DNA of 64,000 nucleotides from Pseudomonas sp. FeN3W (GTDB taxonomy: Bacteria > Pseudomonadota > Gammaproteobacteria > Pseudomonadales > Pseudomonadaceae), in contig CP136010.1 in NCBI GenBank assembly GCA_030263805.2, positions 1 to 64,000 of the forward strand, given 5' to 3'. The first letter of the stretch is position 1; every line of letters starts with the position of its first letter. The notes under the pieces were generated by a model. It did not search any database and had not been told where the DNA came from. It saw only the letters and a list, made by a program, of their open reading frames with translations. The position numbers were made by a program, and so were the translations under genes. Shown piece by piece: positions 8,655-16,610 of this stretch.

Positions 8655-8972
8655 TTAGCCGCAGCCGATGCGCTCTATGTTCATATCCTTGTCGGTATAA
8701 ATATTCAGTCTCTGCGAGTTGTATTCCAGCGTGACGATATCGTCTGGCCGCAGGACGCGCGCGCTGGTGGCGCCGGATTGCTCCCTTGCTCGCTCAAGTT
8801 TTTCAGGCGTGGCGGTTTGGCCAATCAGGTTTGCCACGGCATCGGCGTTGCACCGTCCGGCTGACTGGGGCGGATTGCCATCTGACGGTGCTGTAGAAGC
8901 TGTTTGACAACCTGTCAGTACAAATGTGGCTGAGGCTATGGCGATCGGTAGGACTCTTTTGATGCGCTGCAC
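8655..8972 (-). CDS. I78-family peptidase inhibitor-like lipoprotein
   Basis: This encodes 105 residues from a GTG at 8972. The frame reaches 9008, but AAGGAG sits 5-6 bases before the GTG and the signal peptide starts right after it. The N-terminus carries a lipobox-like VLTGC. The C-terminal domain contains NLIGQ, then ARVLRPDDIVTLEYNSQRL and NIYTDKDMNIERIGCG, the signature of the peptidase inhibitor I78 family (small serine protease inhibitors related to the elastase inhibitor AFLEI). It is probably exported and lipid-anchored, protecting the cell from secreted proteases; that role is inferred from the family. Confidence 0.82.
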   Translation of the reverse strand: MQRIKRVLPIAIASATFVLTGCQTASTAPSDGNPPQSAGRCNADAVANLIGQTATPEKLERAREQSGATSARVLRPDDIVTLEYNSQRLNIYTDKDMNIERIGCG

Positions 8973-9155
8973 AACATCTCCTTTTTCGTCGGGTTTGTCG
9001 GAGCGCAACTACTATCAAAGATACGAGCGTGCCGATAGGCCTCCATGCCGGTTGGAAAAAATAGCTGTGGATGGGAACCGAAGCGGCGCTGACTCGTCTT
9101 AATGGCTGATGGCGCTTTGCAATCCCTGGCTGCGAGAAAAATAAGGAGTTCCGCT

Positions 9156-9557
9156 ATGTTCAAATCCTCTCTACTCAAGCGTGTCGCTACGGTGCTGGCT
9201 GCTCTGCACTTGCTGCTGGTGGCTCAGGTGCCGCTGGCACAAGCTGCGATGATCGGCACGCCTGAGGTCGTTGCTGAACATCAGCAGCAGGTCGATCGGC
9301 AACAGCTGCTAACAATGCTGGATGATCAGGAGGTGCAAAAAAAGCTGGAAGCTATGGGCGTCGAACGTGATCAGGTTGAAAAGCGCATCAACGGCCTGAC
9401 GGCGGCAGAATTAGCCCAGTTCAATCAGCAGCTTGATCAGGCCCCTGCAGGGGCAGGCGTTGTTGGCGTGATCGTGCTGTTTCTGGTGATCTTCATCATC
9501 ACGGACATGCTCTGCGCCACTAACATCTTCAACTTCGTCAACTGCATCAATCGTTGA
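9156..9557 (+). CDS. PA2779-family protein
   Basis: This encodes 133 residues from the ATG at 9156, with AAGGAG about 8 bases upstream; an ATG at 9102 has no such site. It has an N-terminal signal-like helix ending AQAAM, a helical middle with QQQVDRQQLLTMLDDQEVQ and VEKRINGLTAAELAQF, a glycine-rich PAGAGVVG, and a C-terminal hydrophobic segment VIVLFLVIFIITDMLC. This matches the uncharacterised PA2779 family of Pseudomonas. Its stop overlaps the TTG start of the PA2778-like peptidase by TTGA, so the two are coupled. Function is unknown; a membrane partner of the peptidase is inferred. Confidence 0.82.
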   Translation: MFKSSLLKRVATVLAALHLLLVAQVPLAQAAMIGTPEVVAEHQQQVDRQQLLTMLDDQEVQKKLEAMGVERDQVEKRINGLTAAELAQFNQQLDQAPAGAGVVGVIVLFLVIFIITDMLCATNIFNFVNCINR

Positions 9558-10507
9558 GCCAGCGGCTGCTCATACTGCTGCTGATCGGTCTGCTCGGGGG
9601 CTGCGCGCGAACGGCGGTTACGCTTGTCGATCATGCACAGCTCCCGGCACGAGCCGAGCTGGTGGACGTGCCGTTTTACCCGCAGCAAGACTACCAATGC
9701 GGTCCAGCTGCGTTGGCAACCATGCTTGCGCAGCGTGATATTGATGCAACGCCGGAAGCGCTTGTAGAGCAGGTCTACATTCCCAAGCGCAAAGGCAGTT
9801 TGCAGGTGGAGATGGTCGCTGCCGCCCGTTCTGCTGGGCTTCTCGTCTATCCGCTGCAGCCTAGTCTCAGTGATCTCCTTGCCGAGGTTGCGGCCGGCAA
9901 TCCGGTGCTGGTTCTGCAGAATCTCGCTTTCGATCGTTGGCCCCAGTGGCATTTTGCCGTGGTGGTCGGCTATGACCTTGCAGAACAGAAAATTGTTCTT
10001 CGGTCTGGTACTACGAAGCGTTTGGTGGTGAGCTTTCATGAGTTCGAGCGATCGTGGCGCAAGGCCGAGCGTTGGGCCGTGCTTACTTTGCAGCCACAGC
10101 AGGTACCACAAACTGCGCAAGAAACAGTCTGGCTGCGCAGTGCCAGCGATCTGGAAGAAGTGGGGCAAGTGCGTGCGGCTCGGACGGCATACGAAGTCGG
10201 CGCGAAGCGCTGGAACTCGGCGCTCACGCAATTCGCATTGGCGAACAGCCAGTATGCAGCTGGAGAAAAAGCTGCGGCTGAGGAATCGTTACGGGTCAGT
10301 GTTCGTCTCGACCCCGGTTTCGCCATTGGCTGGTTCAATCTTTCCCAGGTGATGGCTGAGAGGGGGTGTGATTCGGGCGCTCGCCAAGCGCAAGCCTGCG
10401 CCATGCGAATGGATCCGGATGATGCTCGACTCAGAGCGCCGCTGCCGGTCCAGGAGGACCAGCACGCGGCGCAATGCTTGCCAAGCCCGCCGTGCGTGTC
10501 GAAATGA
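9554..10507 (+). CDS. PA2778-family C39-like cysteine peptidase with TPR region
   Basis: This encodes 317 residues starting at a TTG that overlaps the previous stop. The N-terminus is a lipoprotein signal with LLGGC (Cys 17). Residues 38-165 form a peptidase C39-like domain: the catalytic Cys lies in DYQCGPAALATML (Cys 49) and the catalytic His in QWHFAVVVGYD. The C-terminal third has helical TPR-like repeats, for example ALTQFALANSQYAAGEKAAA and DPGFAIGWFNLSQVMAE. Family members are known only from conserved gene pairs with PA2779-like proteins. A peptide- or bacteriocin-processing role by analogy with C39 peptidases is inference. Confidence 0.85.
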   Translation: MSQRLLILLLIGLLGGCARTAVTLVDHAQLPARAELVDVPFYPQQDYQCGPAALATMLAQRDIDATPEALVEQVYIPKRKGSLQVEMVAAARSAGLLVYPLQPSLSDLLAEVAAGNPVLVLQNLAFDRWPQWHFAVVVGYDLAEQKIVLRSGTTKRLVVSFHEFERSWRKAERWAVLTLQPQQVPQTAQETVWLRSASDLEEVGQVRAARTAYEVGAKRWNSALTQFALANSQYAAGEKAAAEESLRVSVRLDPGFAIGWFNLSQVMAERGCDSGARQAQACAMRMDPDDARLRAPLPVQEDQHAAQCLPSPPCVSK

Positions 10508-10513
10508 GCTCGG

Positions 10514-11797
10514 TCAGAAGCCAAGCTTGTCGCGCAGGTTGTAGTACATCGCCCCAAGTGCGCTGAGCGGTACCTGAAAACGCTGTCCTCCTGGGAAAGG
10601 GTAGTGAGGCAGGCTGGCGAACGCATCGAAGCGCTCTGCCTGGCCGCTCAAGGCTTCGGCGATCACCTTTCCAGCGACATGTGTATAGGTGACGCCATGA
10701 CCGCTACAGCCCTGCGAATAATAAATGTTGCTGCCCAGCCGCCCAACCTGGGGAAGCCGTGAAAGCGTCAGCAGGAAATTGCCTGTCCAGGCAAAGTCGA
10801 TCTTCACTTTTCCCAGCTGCGGAAAGGTTTTCAGCATTTTGGGCCGAATGATCGATTCGATGTCGGCGGGATCACGTGCGCCATACACGACGCCGCCACC
10901 ATAGATGAGCCGTTTATCCGCTGAGAGCCGGTAGTAATCGAGCAGATAATTGCAGTCTTCTACGCAATAGTCCTGGGGCAGAAGGCCGCTCGCGAATTCA
11001 TCGTCAAGTGGCTCCGTCGCGACCACTTGCGTGCCGCAAGGCATGGATTTGGCTGCGAGCTCGGGAATCAAATTGCCAAGATAGGCGTTGCCTGCAGCCA
11101 CGACGAATCTTGCGCGTACGGATCCCTTCGGAGTGTGTACCAGCGGTGCGTCGCCATATTCGACGCGAAGCGCGGGGGATTGCTCGAAGATGCTGCCTCC
11201 CAGGGATTCAACAGCTGCGGCTTCTCCGAGTGCCAGATTGAGAGGGTGAATATGGCCGCCTTGCGTGTCGAGCATGCCTCCGGCATAGCGCTCGCAAGCG
11301 ACCACTCGCCGTATGTCTTGCTCATCCAGTAGCTCGAGGTGCTGGTAACCATATCTTTCCCACAAGGCCTTCTGCGCTTCGAGGTGGTGCATCTGCTTCT
11401 GATTGAAGGCGGCGAATACGCCTCCGTCTTTCAGGTCGCACTGAATGCCATAGCGTGCTACACGTTCGCGGATGATTCGTCCGCCTTCGAATGCCATATC
11501 CCCGATCAACTTCGCGGCCGAGGCGCTCGCAGTGCGCTCGATGCTGTCAAGGTCTCGGCTGTAGCTATTGACGATCTGGCCGCCATTGCGCCCAGAAGCG
11601 CCGAAACCAACCTTCGCGGCTTCCAATACGATTACGCTGAAACCCTTTTCAAGGAGAAACAGGGCCGTCGATAAACCGGTGTATCCAGCACCGATCACGC
11701 ACACGTCGGCCTGCTTGTTGTCCTGGAGTTCTGGCCGAACAACGGTCGAGTTGGCCGTCGCTGCGTAGTAGGAGGCTGGATAGCTGTTGTGCAGCAT
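10514..11797 (-). CDS. puuB: FAD-dependent oxidoreductase, gamma-glutamylputrescine oxidase-like
   Basis: This encodes 427 residues of the DAO / glycine oxidase superfamily. The FAD-binding fold is seen at ADVCVIGAGYTGLSTALFLL (about residues 30-49), followed by VIVLEAAKVGFGASGRNGGQ. The C-terminal LPQVGRLGSNIYYSQGCSGH is typical of the PuuB / YgaF group. Family enzymes oxidise gamma-glutamylputrescine to gamma-glutamyl-aminobutyraldehyde in putrescine catabolism. No other puu genes are in view, so an assignment to a related amine oxidase is possible. The gene is convergent with the PA2778-like gene with only 6 bases between their stops. Confidence 0.75.
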   Translation of the reverse strand: MLHNSYPASYYAATANSTVVRPELQDNKQADVCVIGAGYTGLSTALFLLEKGFSVIVLEAAKVGFGASGRNGGQIVNSYSRDLDSIERTASASAAKLIGDMAFEGGRIIRERVARYGIQCDLKDGGVFAAFNQKQMHHLEAQKALWERYGYQHLELLDEQDIRRVVACERYAGGMLDTQGGHIHPLNLALGEAAAVESLGGSIFEQSPALRVEYGDAPLVHTPKGSVRARFVVAAGNAYLGNLIPELAAKSMPCGTQVVATEPLDDEFASGLLPQDYCVEDCNYLLDYYRLSADKRLIYGGGVVYGARDPADIESIIRPKMLKTFPQLGKVKIDFAWTGNFLLTLSRLPQVGRLGSNIYYSQGCSGHGVTYTHVAGKVIAEALSGQAERFDAFASLPHYPFPGGQRFQVPLSALGAMYYNLRDKLGF

Positions 11798-11965
11798 CTT
11801 GGATTCTCTGTTCTGAATTTTTTACGCATGCTAGCGCTTGACTCTGTAGTTCGCCAGCACGACGGCATGGCGAGCAGGAATTTTCAAAATTTCCAAATAT
11901 CAGTGAGTTAGACGAAAAAACTGCTTGACTCTTTTTCTACGGGCTTTAGAATGCGCCCCCATCGA

Positions 11966-12042
11966 AGGCACATAGCTCAGTTGGTTAGAGCACCACCTTG
12001 ACATGGTGGGGGTCGTTGGTTCGAATCCAATTGTGCCTACCA
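11966..12042 (+). tRNA. tRNA-Val, anticodon GAC
   Basis: This is a 77-nt cloverleaf with acceptor stem AGGCACA/TGTGCCT, D-arm TAGCTCAGTTGGTTAGAGCA, anticodon stem CCACC/GGTGG with loop TTGACAT giving GAC, T-loop GGTTCGAATCC, discriminator A and encoded CCA. Confidence 0.96.
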
Positions 12043-12049
12043 ATTCGAT

Positions 12050-12079
12050 AAAAGGGTCGCTTACGCGGCCCTTTTTTTT
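12050..12079 (+). terminator. terminator after tRNA-Val
   Basis: AAAGGGTCGC and GCGGCCCTTT form a stem with a 4-base loop, followed by a T-run of eight. It lies 8 bases past the tRNA CCA end. Confidence 0.88.
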
Positions 12080-12269
12080 GGCTTGCTTGTCAGCGGTTAG
12101 GGTTTCTGCAAGCATCGCCAGCCTTGTTTTCCTTCCAGTGACTTCGGTTCGGTCGGGTGAGCCTCAGGCTCCTGCCATTGTGCGGCAGATATGCTCGCCG
12201 AATCGCTTTACTGGCTCATCCCAACCCATGTGGCCTTTGGTACGGGTCACCACTAGGAGAGGAGGCGCC

Positions 12270-14192
12270 ATGCCCACCATTACTCTTCCCGATGGCAGTC
12301 AGCGTTCGTTCGATCATCCGGTTACTGTGGCTGAAGTGGCTCAGTCCATTGGTGCAGGCCTCGCCAAAGCGACCGTGGCTGGCAAGGTCGACGGCAGGCT
12401 GGTCGATGCTTGTGATCTGATCGAAAAGGATGCAGCACTGCAGATCATCACGCCAAAGGATGAGGAAGGGCTGGAGATCATTCGCCACTCCTGTGCGCAC
12501 CTCATTGGACATGCTGTGAAGCAACTCTATCCGACCGCCCGCATGGTCATCGGGCCGGTCATCGATGAGGGCTTTTACTACGACATCGCTTACGAGCGGC
12601 CTTTCACTCCCGATGACGTTGCTGCCATCGAGCAGCGTATGAAAGAGCTGATCGATCGGGACTACGATGTCATCAAGAAAGTGACGCCGCGGGCCCAAGT
12701 GATCGAGGTGTTCGCTTCGCGCGGTGAGGATTACAAGCTTCGCCTGGTCGAGGATATGCCTGATGAGCAGGCGATGGGCCTGTATTATCACGAAGAATAC
12801 GTCGACATGTGCCGTGGTCCGCATGTGCCGAATACACGCTTTCTGAAGTCTTTCAAGCTCACCAAGCTGTCTGGTGCCTATTGGCGTGGGGATGCGAAGA
12901 ATGAGCAGCTCCAGCGCATCTATGGTACGGCTTGGGCCGACAAGAAGCAGCTGGCTGCTTATATTCAGCGTATCGAAGAGGCTGAAAAGCGCGACCACCG
13001 CAAGATCGGCAAGCGTCTGGATCTGTTTCATACCCAGGAAGAAGCGCCTGGGATGGTATTCTGGCATCCCAATGGGTGGACGCTGTATCAGGTGCTTGAG
13101 CAGTACATGCGCCAGGTTCAGCGCGAAAACGGTTACCTGGAAATCAGGACGCCGCAGGTGGTTGATCGCGTGCTCTGGGAGAAATCCGGGCACTGGGCGA
13201 ACTACGCCGAAAACATGTTCACGACTGAGTCGGAAAGCCGTGATTACGCGATCAAGCCGATGAACTGTCCGTGTCATGTGCAGGTTTACAATCAGGGCTT
13301 GAAGAGCTATCGCGAGCTGCCGCTGCGGCTCGCCGAATTTGGCGCTTGCCACCGTAACGAGCCCTCTGGTGCGCTGCATGGCATCATGCGGGTGCGTGGC
13401 TTTACTCAGGATGATGCGCACATCTTCTGCACGGAAGAGCAGATGCAGGCCGAGTCGGCGGCGTTCATCAAGCTGACGCAAGCGGTGTATGCCGATTTTG
13501 GTTTTTCTGATATCGAGCTGAAGCTGTCGACCCGTCCCGAGAAGCGTGTCGGCTCCGATGAGCTCTGGGATCGGGCCGAGGCGGCGCTGGCGGCGGCGCT
13601 GGATAGCGCGGGCCTGCCCTATGACCTGCAGCCGGGCGAGGGGGCTTTTTATGGCCCCAAGATCGAGTTCTCCCTGCGCGATTGCCTGGGGCGCGTCTGG
13701 CAATGCGGTACGCTGCAGCTGGATTTCAACCTGCCGGTACGGCTCGGCGCCGAGTACGTCAGCGAGAACAACGACAGGCAGCATCCGGTGATGCTGCATC
13801 GGGCCATCCTCGGCTCGTTCGAGCGTTTCATCGGCATCCTGATCGAGCATTACGAGGGGGCGTTCCCGGCCTGGCTGGCGCCCACCCAGGCGGTGATCAT
13901 GAATATCACCGACAAGCAGGCCGCTTTTGCTTCCGAAGTCGAGAAAACCCTTGTCCAAAGCGGATTCCGTGCCAAGTGTGACTTGAGAAACGAAAAGATC
14001 GGCTTTAAAATCCGCGAGCATACTTTGCTCAAGACTCCTTATCTCTTGGTTATCGGGGATCGGGAGGTTGAGACTCGATCCGTTGCTGTGCGCACCCGTG
14101 AAGGCGTCGATTTGGGCTCCATGCCCCTCGATCAATTCGCGCAGCTGTTGGCACAGGCGGTTTCCCGGCGTGGTCGCCAAGAATTGGAGTAA
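12270..14192 (+). CDS. thrS: threonyl-tRNA synthetase
   Basis: This encodes 640 residues, the normal bacterial length, so the ATG at 12270 (GGAGAGGAGG upstream) is the start. The frame is open back to 12003, but that extension would begin inside tRNA-Val. The order is a TGS domain (about 1-61), an editing domain with HSCAHLIGHAVKQLYP near residue 74, a class II catalytic core with MNCPCHVQVY, FGACHRNEPSGALHG (motif 2) and LHRAILGSFERFIGILIEHY (motif 3), and a C-terminal anticodon-binding domain. It charges tRNA-Thr in the cytosol. Its TAA overlaps an ATG upstream of infC, and together they start the translation operon. Confidence 0.98.
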   Translation: MPTITLPDGSQRSFDHPVTVAEVAQSIGAGLAKATVAGKVDGRLVDACDLIEKDAALQIITPKDEEGLEIIRHSCAHLIGHAVKQLYPTARMVIGPVIDEGFYYDIAYERPFTPDDVAAIEQRMKELIDRDYDVIKKVTPRAQVIEVFASRGEDYKLRLVEDMPDEQAMGLYYHEEYVDMCRGPHVPNTRFLKSFKLTKLSGAYWRGDAKNEQLQRIYGTAWADKKQLAAYIQRIEEAEKRDHRKIGKRLDLFHTQEEAPGMVFWHPNGWTLYQVLEQYMRQVQRENGYLEIRTPQVVDRVLWEKSGHWANYAENMFTTESESRDYAIKPMNCPCHVQVYNQGLKSYRELPLRLAEFGACHRNEPSGALHGIMRVRGFTQDDAHIFCTEEQMQAESAAFIKLTQAVYADFGFSDIELKLSTRPEKRVGSDELWDRAEAALAAALDSAGLPYDLQPGEGAFYGPKIEFSLRDCLGRVWQCGTLQLDFNLPVRLGAEYVSENNDRQHPVMLHRAILGSFERFIGILIEHYEGAFPAWLAPTQAVIMNITDKQAAFASEVEKTLVQSGFRAKCDLRNEKIGFKIREHTLLKTPYLLVIGDREVETRSVAVRTREGVDLGSMPLDQFAQLLAQAVSRRGRQELE

Positions 14193-14197
14193 TGACT

Positions 14198-14743
14198 ATT
14201 AAGCGTGAAATGAGACAGGATAAACGAACTGCACCCAAGGCCCCGATCAACGAGAATATCTCGGCTCGTGAGGTCCGTTTGATTGGCGCTGATGGCGAGC
14301 AGATTGGCATCGTCTCGATTGATGAAGCGCTGCAGGTTGCAGAAGAGGCCAAACTGGATCTGGTTGAGATCTCCGCCGATGCCAATCCTCCGGTATGCCG
14401 GATCATGGATTACGGCAAGCATCTGTTCGAAAAGAAGAAGCAGGTTGCTGCGGCGAAGAAGAACCAGAAGCAGGTTCAGGTTAAAGAAGTAAAGTTTCGT
14501 CCAGGGACGGAAGAAGGGGACTACCAGGTCAAGCTACGCAATCTGGTGCGTTTCCTGAGTGACGGGGACAGGGCCAAGGTATCCTTGCGATTCCGTGGCC
14601 GTGAGATGGCCCATCAGGAGCTGGGGATGGAACTGTTGAAGCGGGTCGAAACAGATCTCGCTGAATACGGTTCGGTCGAGCAGCATCCGAAGATGGAAGG
14701 ACGCCAGCTGATCATGGTCATCGCTCCCAAGAAGAAAAAGTAA
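14198..14743 (+). CDS. infC: translation initiation factor IF-3, AUU start
   Basis: This encodes about 181 residues with the IF3 N-domain (PINENISAREVRLIGADGEQ onwards), the basic linker KKKQVAAAKKNQKQ, and the C-domain ending MVIAPKKKK. IF-3 binds the 30S subunit and proofreads start codons. An ATG at 14192 overlaps the thrS stop, but GGAG (14186-14189) is only 2 bases from it. The same GGAG is 8 bases from the ATT at 14198, which is in the same frame and gives IKREMRQDK at the N-terminus. E. coli infC also starts at AUU and uses it for autoregulation, so I take ATT as the start; ATG at 14192 is the alternative. Confidence 0.95.
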   Translation: MKREMRQDKRTAPKAPINENISAREVRLIGADGEQIGIVSIDEALQVAEEAKLDLVEISADANPPVCRIMDYGKHLFEKKKQVAAAKKNQKQVQVKEVKFRPGTEEGDYQVKLRNLVRFLSDGDRAKVSLRFRGREMAHQELGMELLKRVETDLAEYGSVEQHPKMEGRQLIMVIAPKKKK

Positions 14744-14805
14744 CCTCCAGGGCACTGGCAGGCCTTGCGGTTATTTGTAATCACCCACAATGTGGAGTAC
14801 CGAAC

Positions 14806-15000
14806 ATGCCAAAGATGAAGACTAAAAGTGGTGCTGCGAAGCGCTTCAAGAAGACTGCGAACGGCTTCAAGCACAAGCACGCTTTCAAGAGCCACATCCT
14901 GACCAAGATGACCACCAAGCGTAAGCGTCAGCTGCGCGGTTGCTCGCAAGTGCACCCGTCCGACGTTGCAAAAGTGGAGCGCATGCTGCGCGTTCGTTGA
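14806..15000 (+). CDS. rpmI: 50S ribosomal protein L35
   Basis: This encodes 64 residues. PKMKTKSGAAKRFKKTANG at the N-terminus and the Lys/Arg-rich remainder, with HILTKMTTKRKRQLRG, match L35 over its full length. It lies between infC and rplT, the conserved order. In E. coli this gene and rplT are repressed by L20 through infC-rpmI mRNA structures; no specific structure was assigned here. Confidence 0.98.
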   Translation: MPKMKTKSGAAKRFKKTANGFKHKHAFKSHILTKMTTKRKRQLRGCSQVHPSDVAKVERMLRVR

Positions 15001-15027
15001 TCCGGTCAAGACTCAGAGGAATAACTC

Positions 15028-15384
15028 ATGGCTCGTGTTAAGCGTGGCGTCGTTGCCCGTCGCCGTCACAAGAAAATTCTGAAACTCGCCAAAGGCTACT
15101 ACGGTGCGCGTTCGCGCGTATTCCGCGTTGCCAAGCAGGCGGTAATCAAGGCTGGCCAATACGCCTACCGTGACCGCCGTCAGCGCAAGCGTCAGTTCCG
15201 CGCTCTGTGGATCGCCCGTATCAATGCTGGTGCTCGTGTCAACGGTCTGTCCTACAGCCGTCTGATCGCCGGTCTGAAGAAAGCGGCCATCGAGATCGAT
15301 CGCAAGGTTCTGGCCGATCTGGCAGTGAACGAGAAAGCGGCGTTCGCTGCGATTGTCGAGAAAGCCAAGGCTTCCCTGGCTTAA
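15028..15384 (+). CDS. rplT: 50S ribosomal protein L20
   Basis: This encodes 118 residues, the family length. It begins with RVKRGVVARRRHKKILKLAK and contains GYYGARSRVFRVAKQAV and LWIARINAGARVNGLSYS, all typical of L20, which is needed for early 50S assembly. AGAGGAAT lies 8 bases before the ATG. It is the last ribosomal gene of the cluster and is followed by a hairpin before pheS. Confidence 0.98.
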   Translation: MARVKRGVVARRRHKKILKLAKGYYGARSRVFRVAKQAVIKAGQYAYRDRRQRKRQFRALWIARINAGARVNGLSYSRLIAGLKKAAIEIDRKVLADLAVNEKAAFAAIVEKAKASLA

Positions 15385-15429
15385 GCCCCGACAATCACGG
15401 ATCTTCGGATTCGTTGCAACGTCATCAAT

Positions 15430-15455
15430 AGGGGAAGAGCCTTGGCTCTTCCCCT
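15430..15455 (+). terminator. strong hairpin between rplT and pheS
   Basis: GGGGAAGAGCC and GGCTCTTCCCC form an 11-bp GC-rich stem with a 2-base spacer, followed by TATTTC. It may terminate most ribosomal-protein transcripts or attenuate read-through into pheST. No Phe-rich leader peptide was found, so a classical pheM-type attenuator is not supported. Confidence 0.7.
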
Positions 15456-15557
15456 ATTTCGTATCTGGAAAGGGGCTTTTGCAAAAATGCGTATGGCGGC
15501 TACCAATAAGGGCGCTTGACCAACGCGGTTCTGCAAGAACCTCTGGAGGTTGTGTAC

Positions 15558-16574
15558 ATGGAAAATTTGGATGCGCTGGTCTCGCAAGCGCTTGAGGCCG
15601 TGCAACGAAGCGAGGATATCGGTGCTCTCGAGCAGGTACGTGTCCAGTACCTGGGTAAGAAGGGTGAACTCACTCAGTTGATGCAAACGCTAGGCAAGCT
15701 TTCTGCCGAGGAGCGTCCGCAAGCCGGTGCGTTGATCAACGCCGCCAAGAGCAGTGTTCAGGATGTGCTGAATGCTCGCAAGGCTGACCTGGATAAGGCT
15801 GCCTTGGATGCCAAACTGTCAGCCGAGCGAATCGACGTGACACTGCCTGGACGCGGCGAGGCGTCTGGCGGGCTGCATCCGGTAACTCGCACCCTGGAGC
15901 GCGTCGAGCAGTTCTTCAGCCACATTGGTTACAGCGTGGCGGAAGGCCCTGAGGTTGAAGATGATTACCATAACTTCGAGGCGCTGAATATCCCAGGACA
16001 TCACCCGGCGAGGGCGATGCACGATACCTTCTACTTCAACGCCAACATGTTGCTGCGCACGCATACCTCGCCGGTTCAGGTGCGTACCATGGAATCACGC
16101 CAGCCTCCGATTCGCATCGTCTGCCCTGGGCGCGTCTATCGTTGCGATTCCGATATCACCCATTCCCCCATGTTCCATCAGGTCGAAGGGCTGCTGATCG
16201 ACGAGGGCGTCAGCTTTGCCGATCTGAAAGGCACCATTGAGGAGTTCCTGCGGGTGTTCTTTGAGAAGCCGCTGGGTGTTCGCTTCCGGCCTTCCTTCTT
16301 TCCGTTCACCGAGCCCTCTGCAGAAGTCGACATGCAGTGCGTGATGTGCAGCGGCAAGGGTTGCCGAGTGTGCAAGCAGACCGGCTGGCTTGAAGTCATG
16401 GGCTGCGGCATGGTGCATCCGAACGTATTGAGGATGTCCGGGATCGATCCGGAGCGTTACTCCGGGTTCGCTTTCGGCATGGGTGTCGAACGTCTCGCTA
16501 TGCTGCGTTACGGTGTCAATGATTTGCGCCTGTTCTTCGACAACGATCTGCGGTTTCTTGCGCAATTTCGCTAG
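15558..16574 (+). CDS. pheS: phenylalanyl-tRNA synthetase alpha subunit
   Basis: This encodes 338 residues from the ATG at 15558 (GGAGG 8 bases upstream; the frame is open to 15516 without a site). An N-terminal coiled-coil domain is followed by the class II core: HPVTRTLERVEQFFSHIGY, motif 2 around RIVCPGRVYRCDSDITHSPM, and motif 3 in GFAFGMGVERLAMLRYGVND. The subunit forms an alpha2-beta2 enzyme with PheT and carries the catalytic site for Phe activation. It lies 36 bases upstream of pheT. Confidence 0.98.
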   Translation: MENLDALVSQALEAVQRSEDIGALEQVRVQYLGKKGELTQLMQTLGKLSAEERPQAGALINAAKSSVQDVLNARKADLDKAALDAKLSAERIDVTLPGRGEASGGLHPVTRTLERVEQFFSHIGYSVAEGPEVEDDYHNFEALNIPGHHPARAMHDTFYFNANMLLRTHTSPVQVRTMESRQPPIRIVCPGRVYRCDSDITHSPMFHQVEGLLIDEGVSFADLKGTIEEFLRVFFEKPLGVRFRPSFFPFTEPSAEVDMQCVMCSGKGCRVCKQTGWLEVMGCGMVHPNVLRMSGIDPERYSGFAFGMGVERLAMLRYGVNDLRLFFDNDLRFLAQFR

Positions 16575-16610
16575 TACCGCCGCCCGTCAATGAACTATTA
16601 GGAGAGCAGG

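Noticed and set aside
12003..12269. Upstream extension of thrS to 12003
   Set aside because: It would start within tRNA-Val, and the 640-residue product from 12270 already has the normal length and a strong ribosome site.
12216..14180. A 654-codon leftward open frame opposite thrS
   Set aside because: It is an antisense shadow of thrS caused by GC-rich codon bias, with no ribosome site or recognisable domains.
15430..15557. A pheM-like Phe leader peptide and attenuator before pheS
   Set aside because: The hairpin is present but no short frame with consecutive Phe codons was found.
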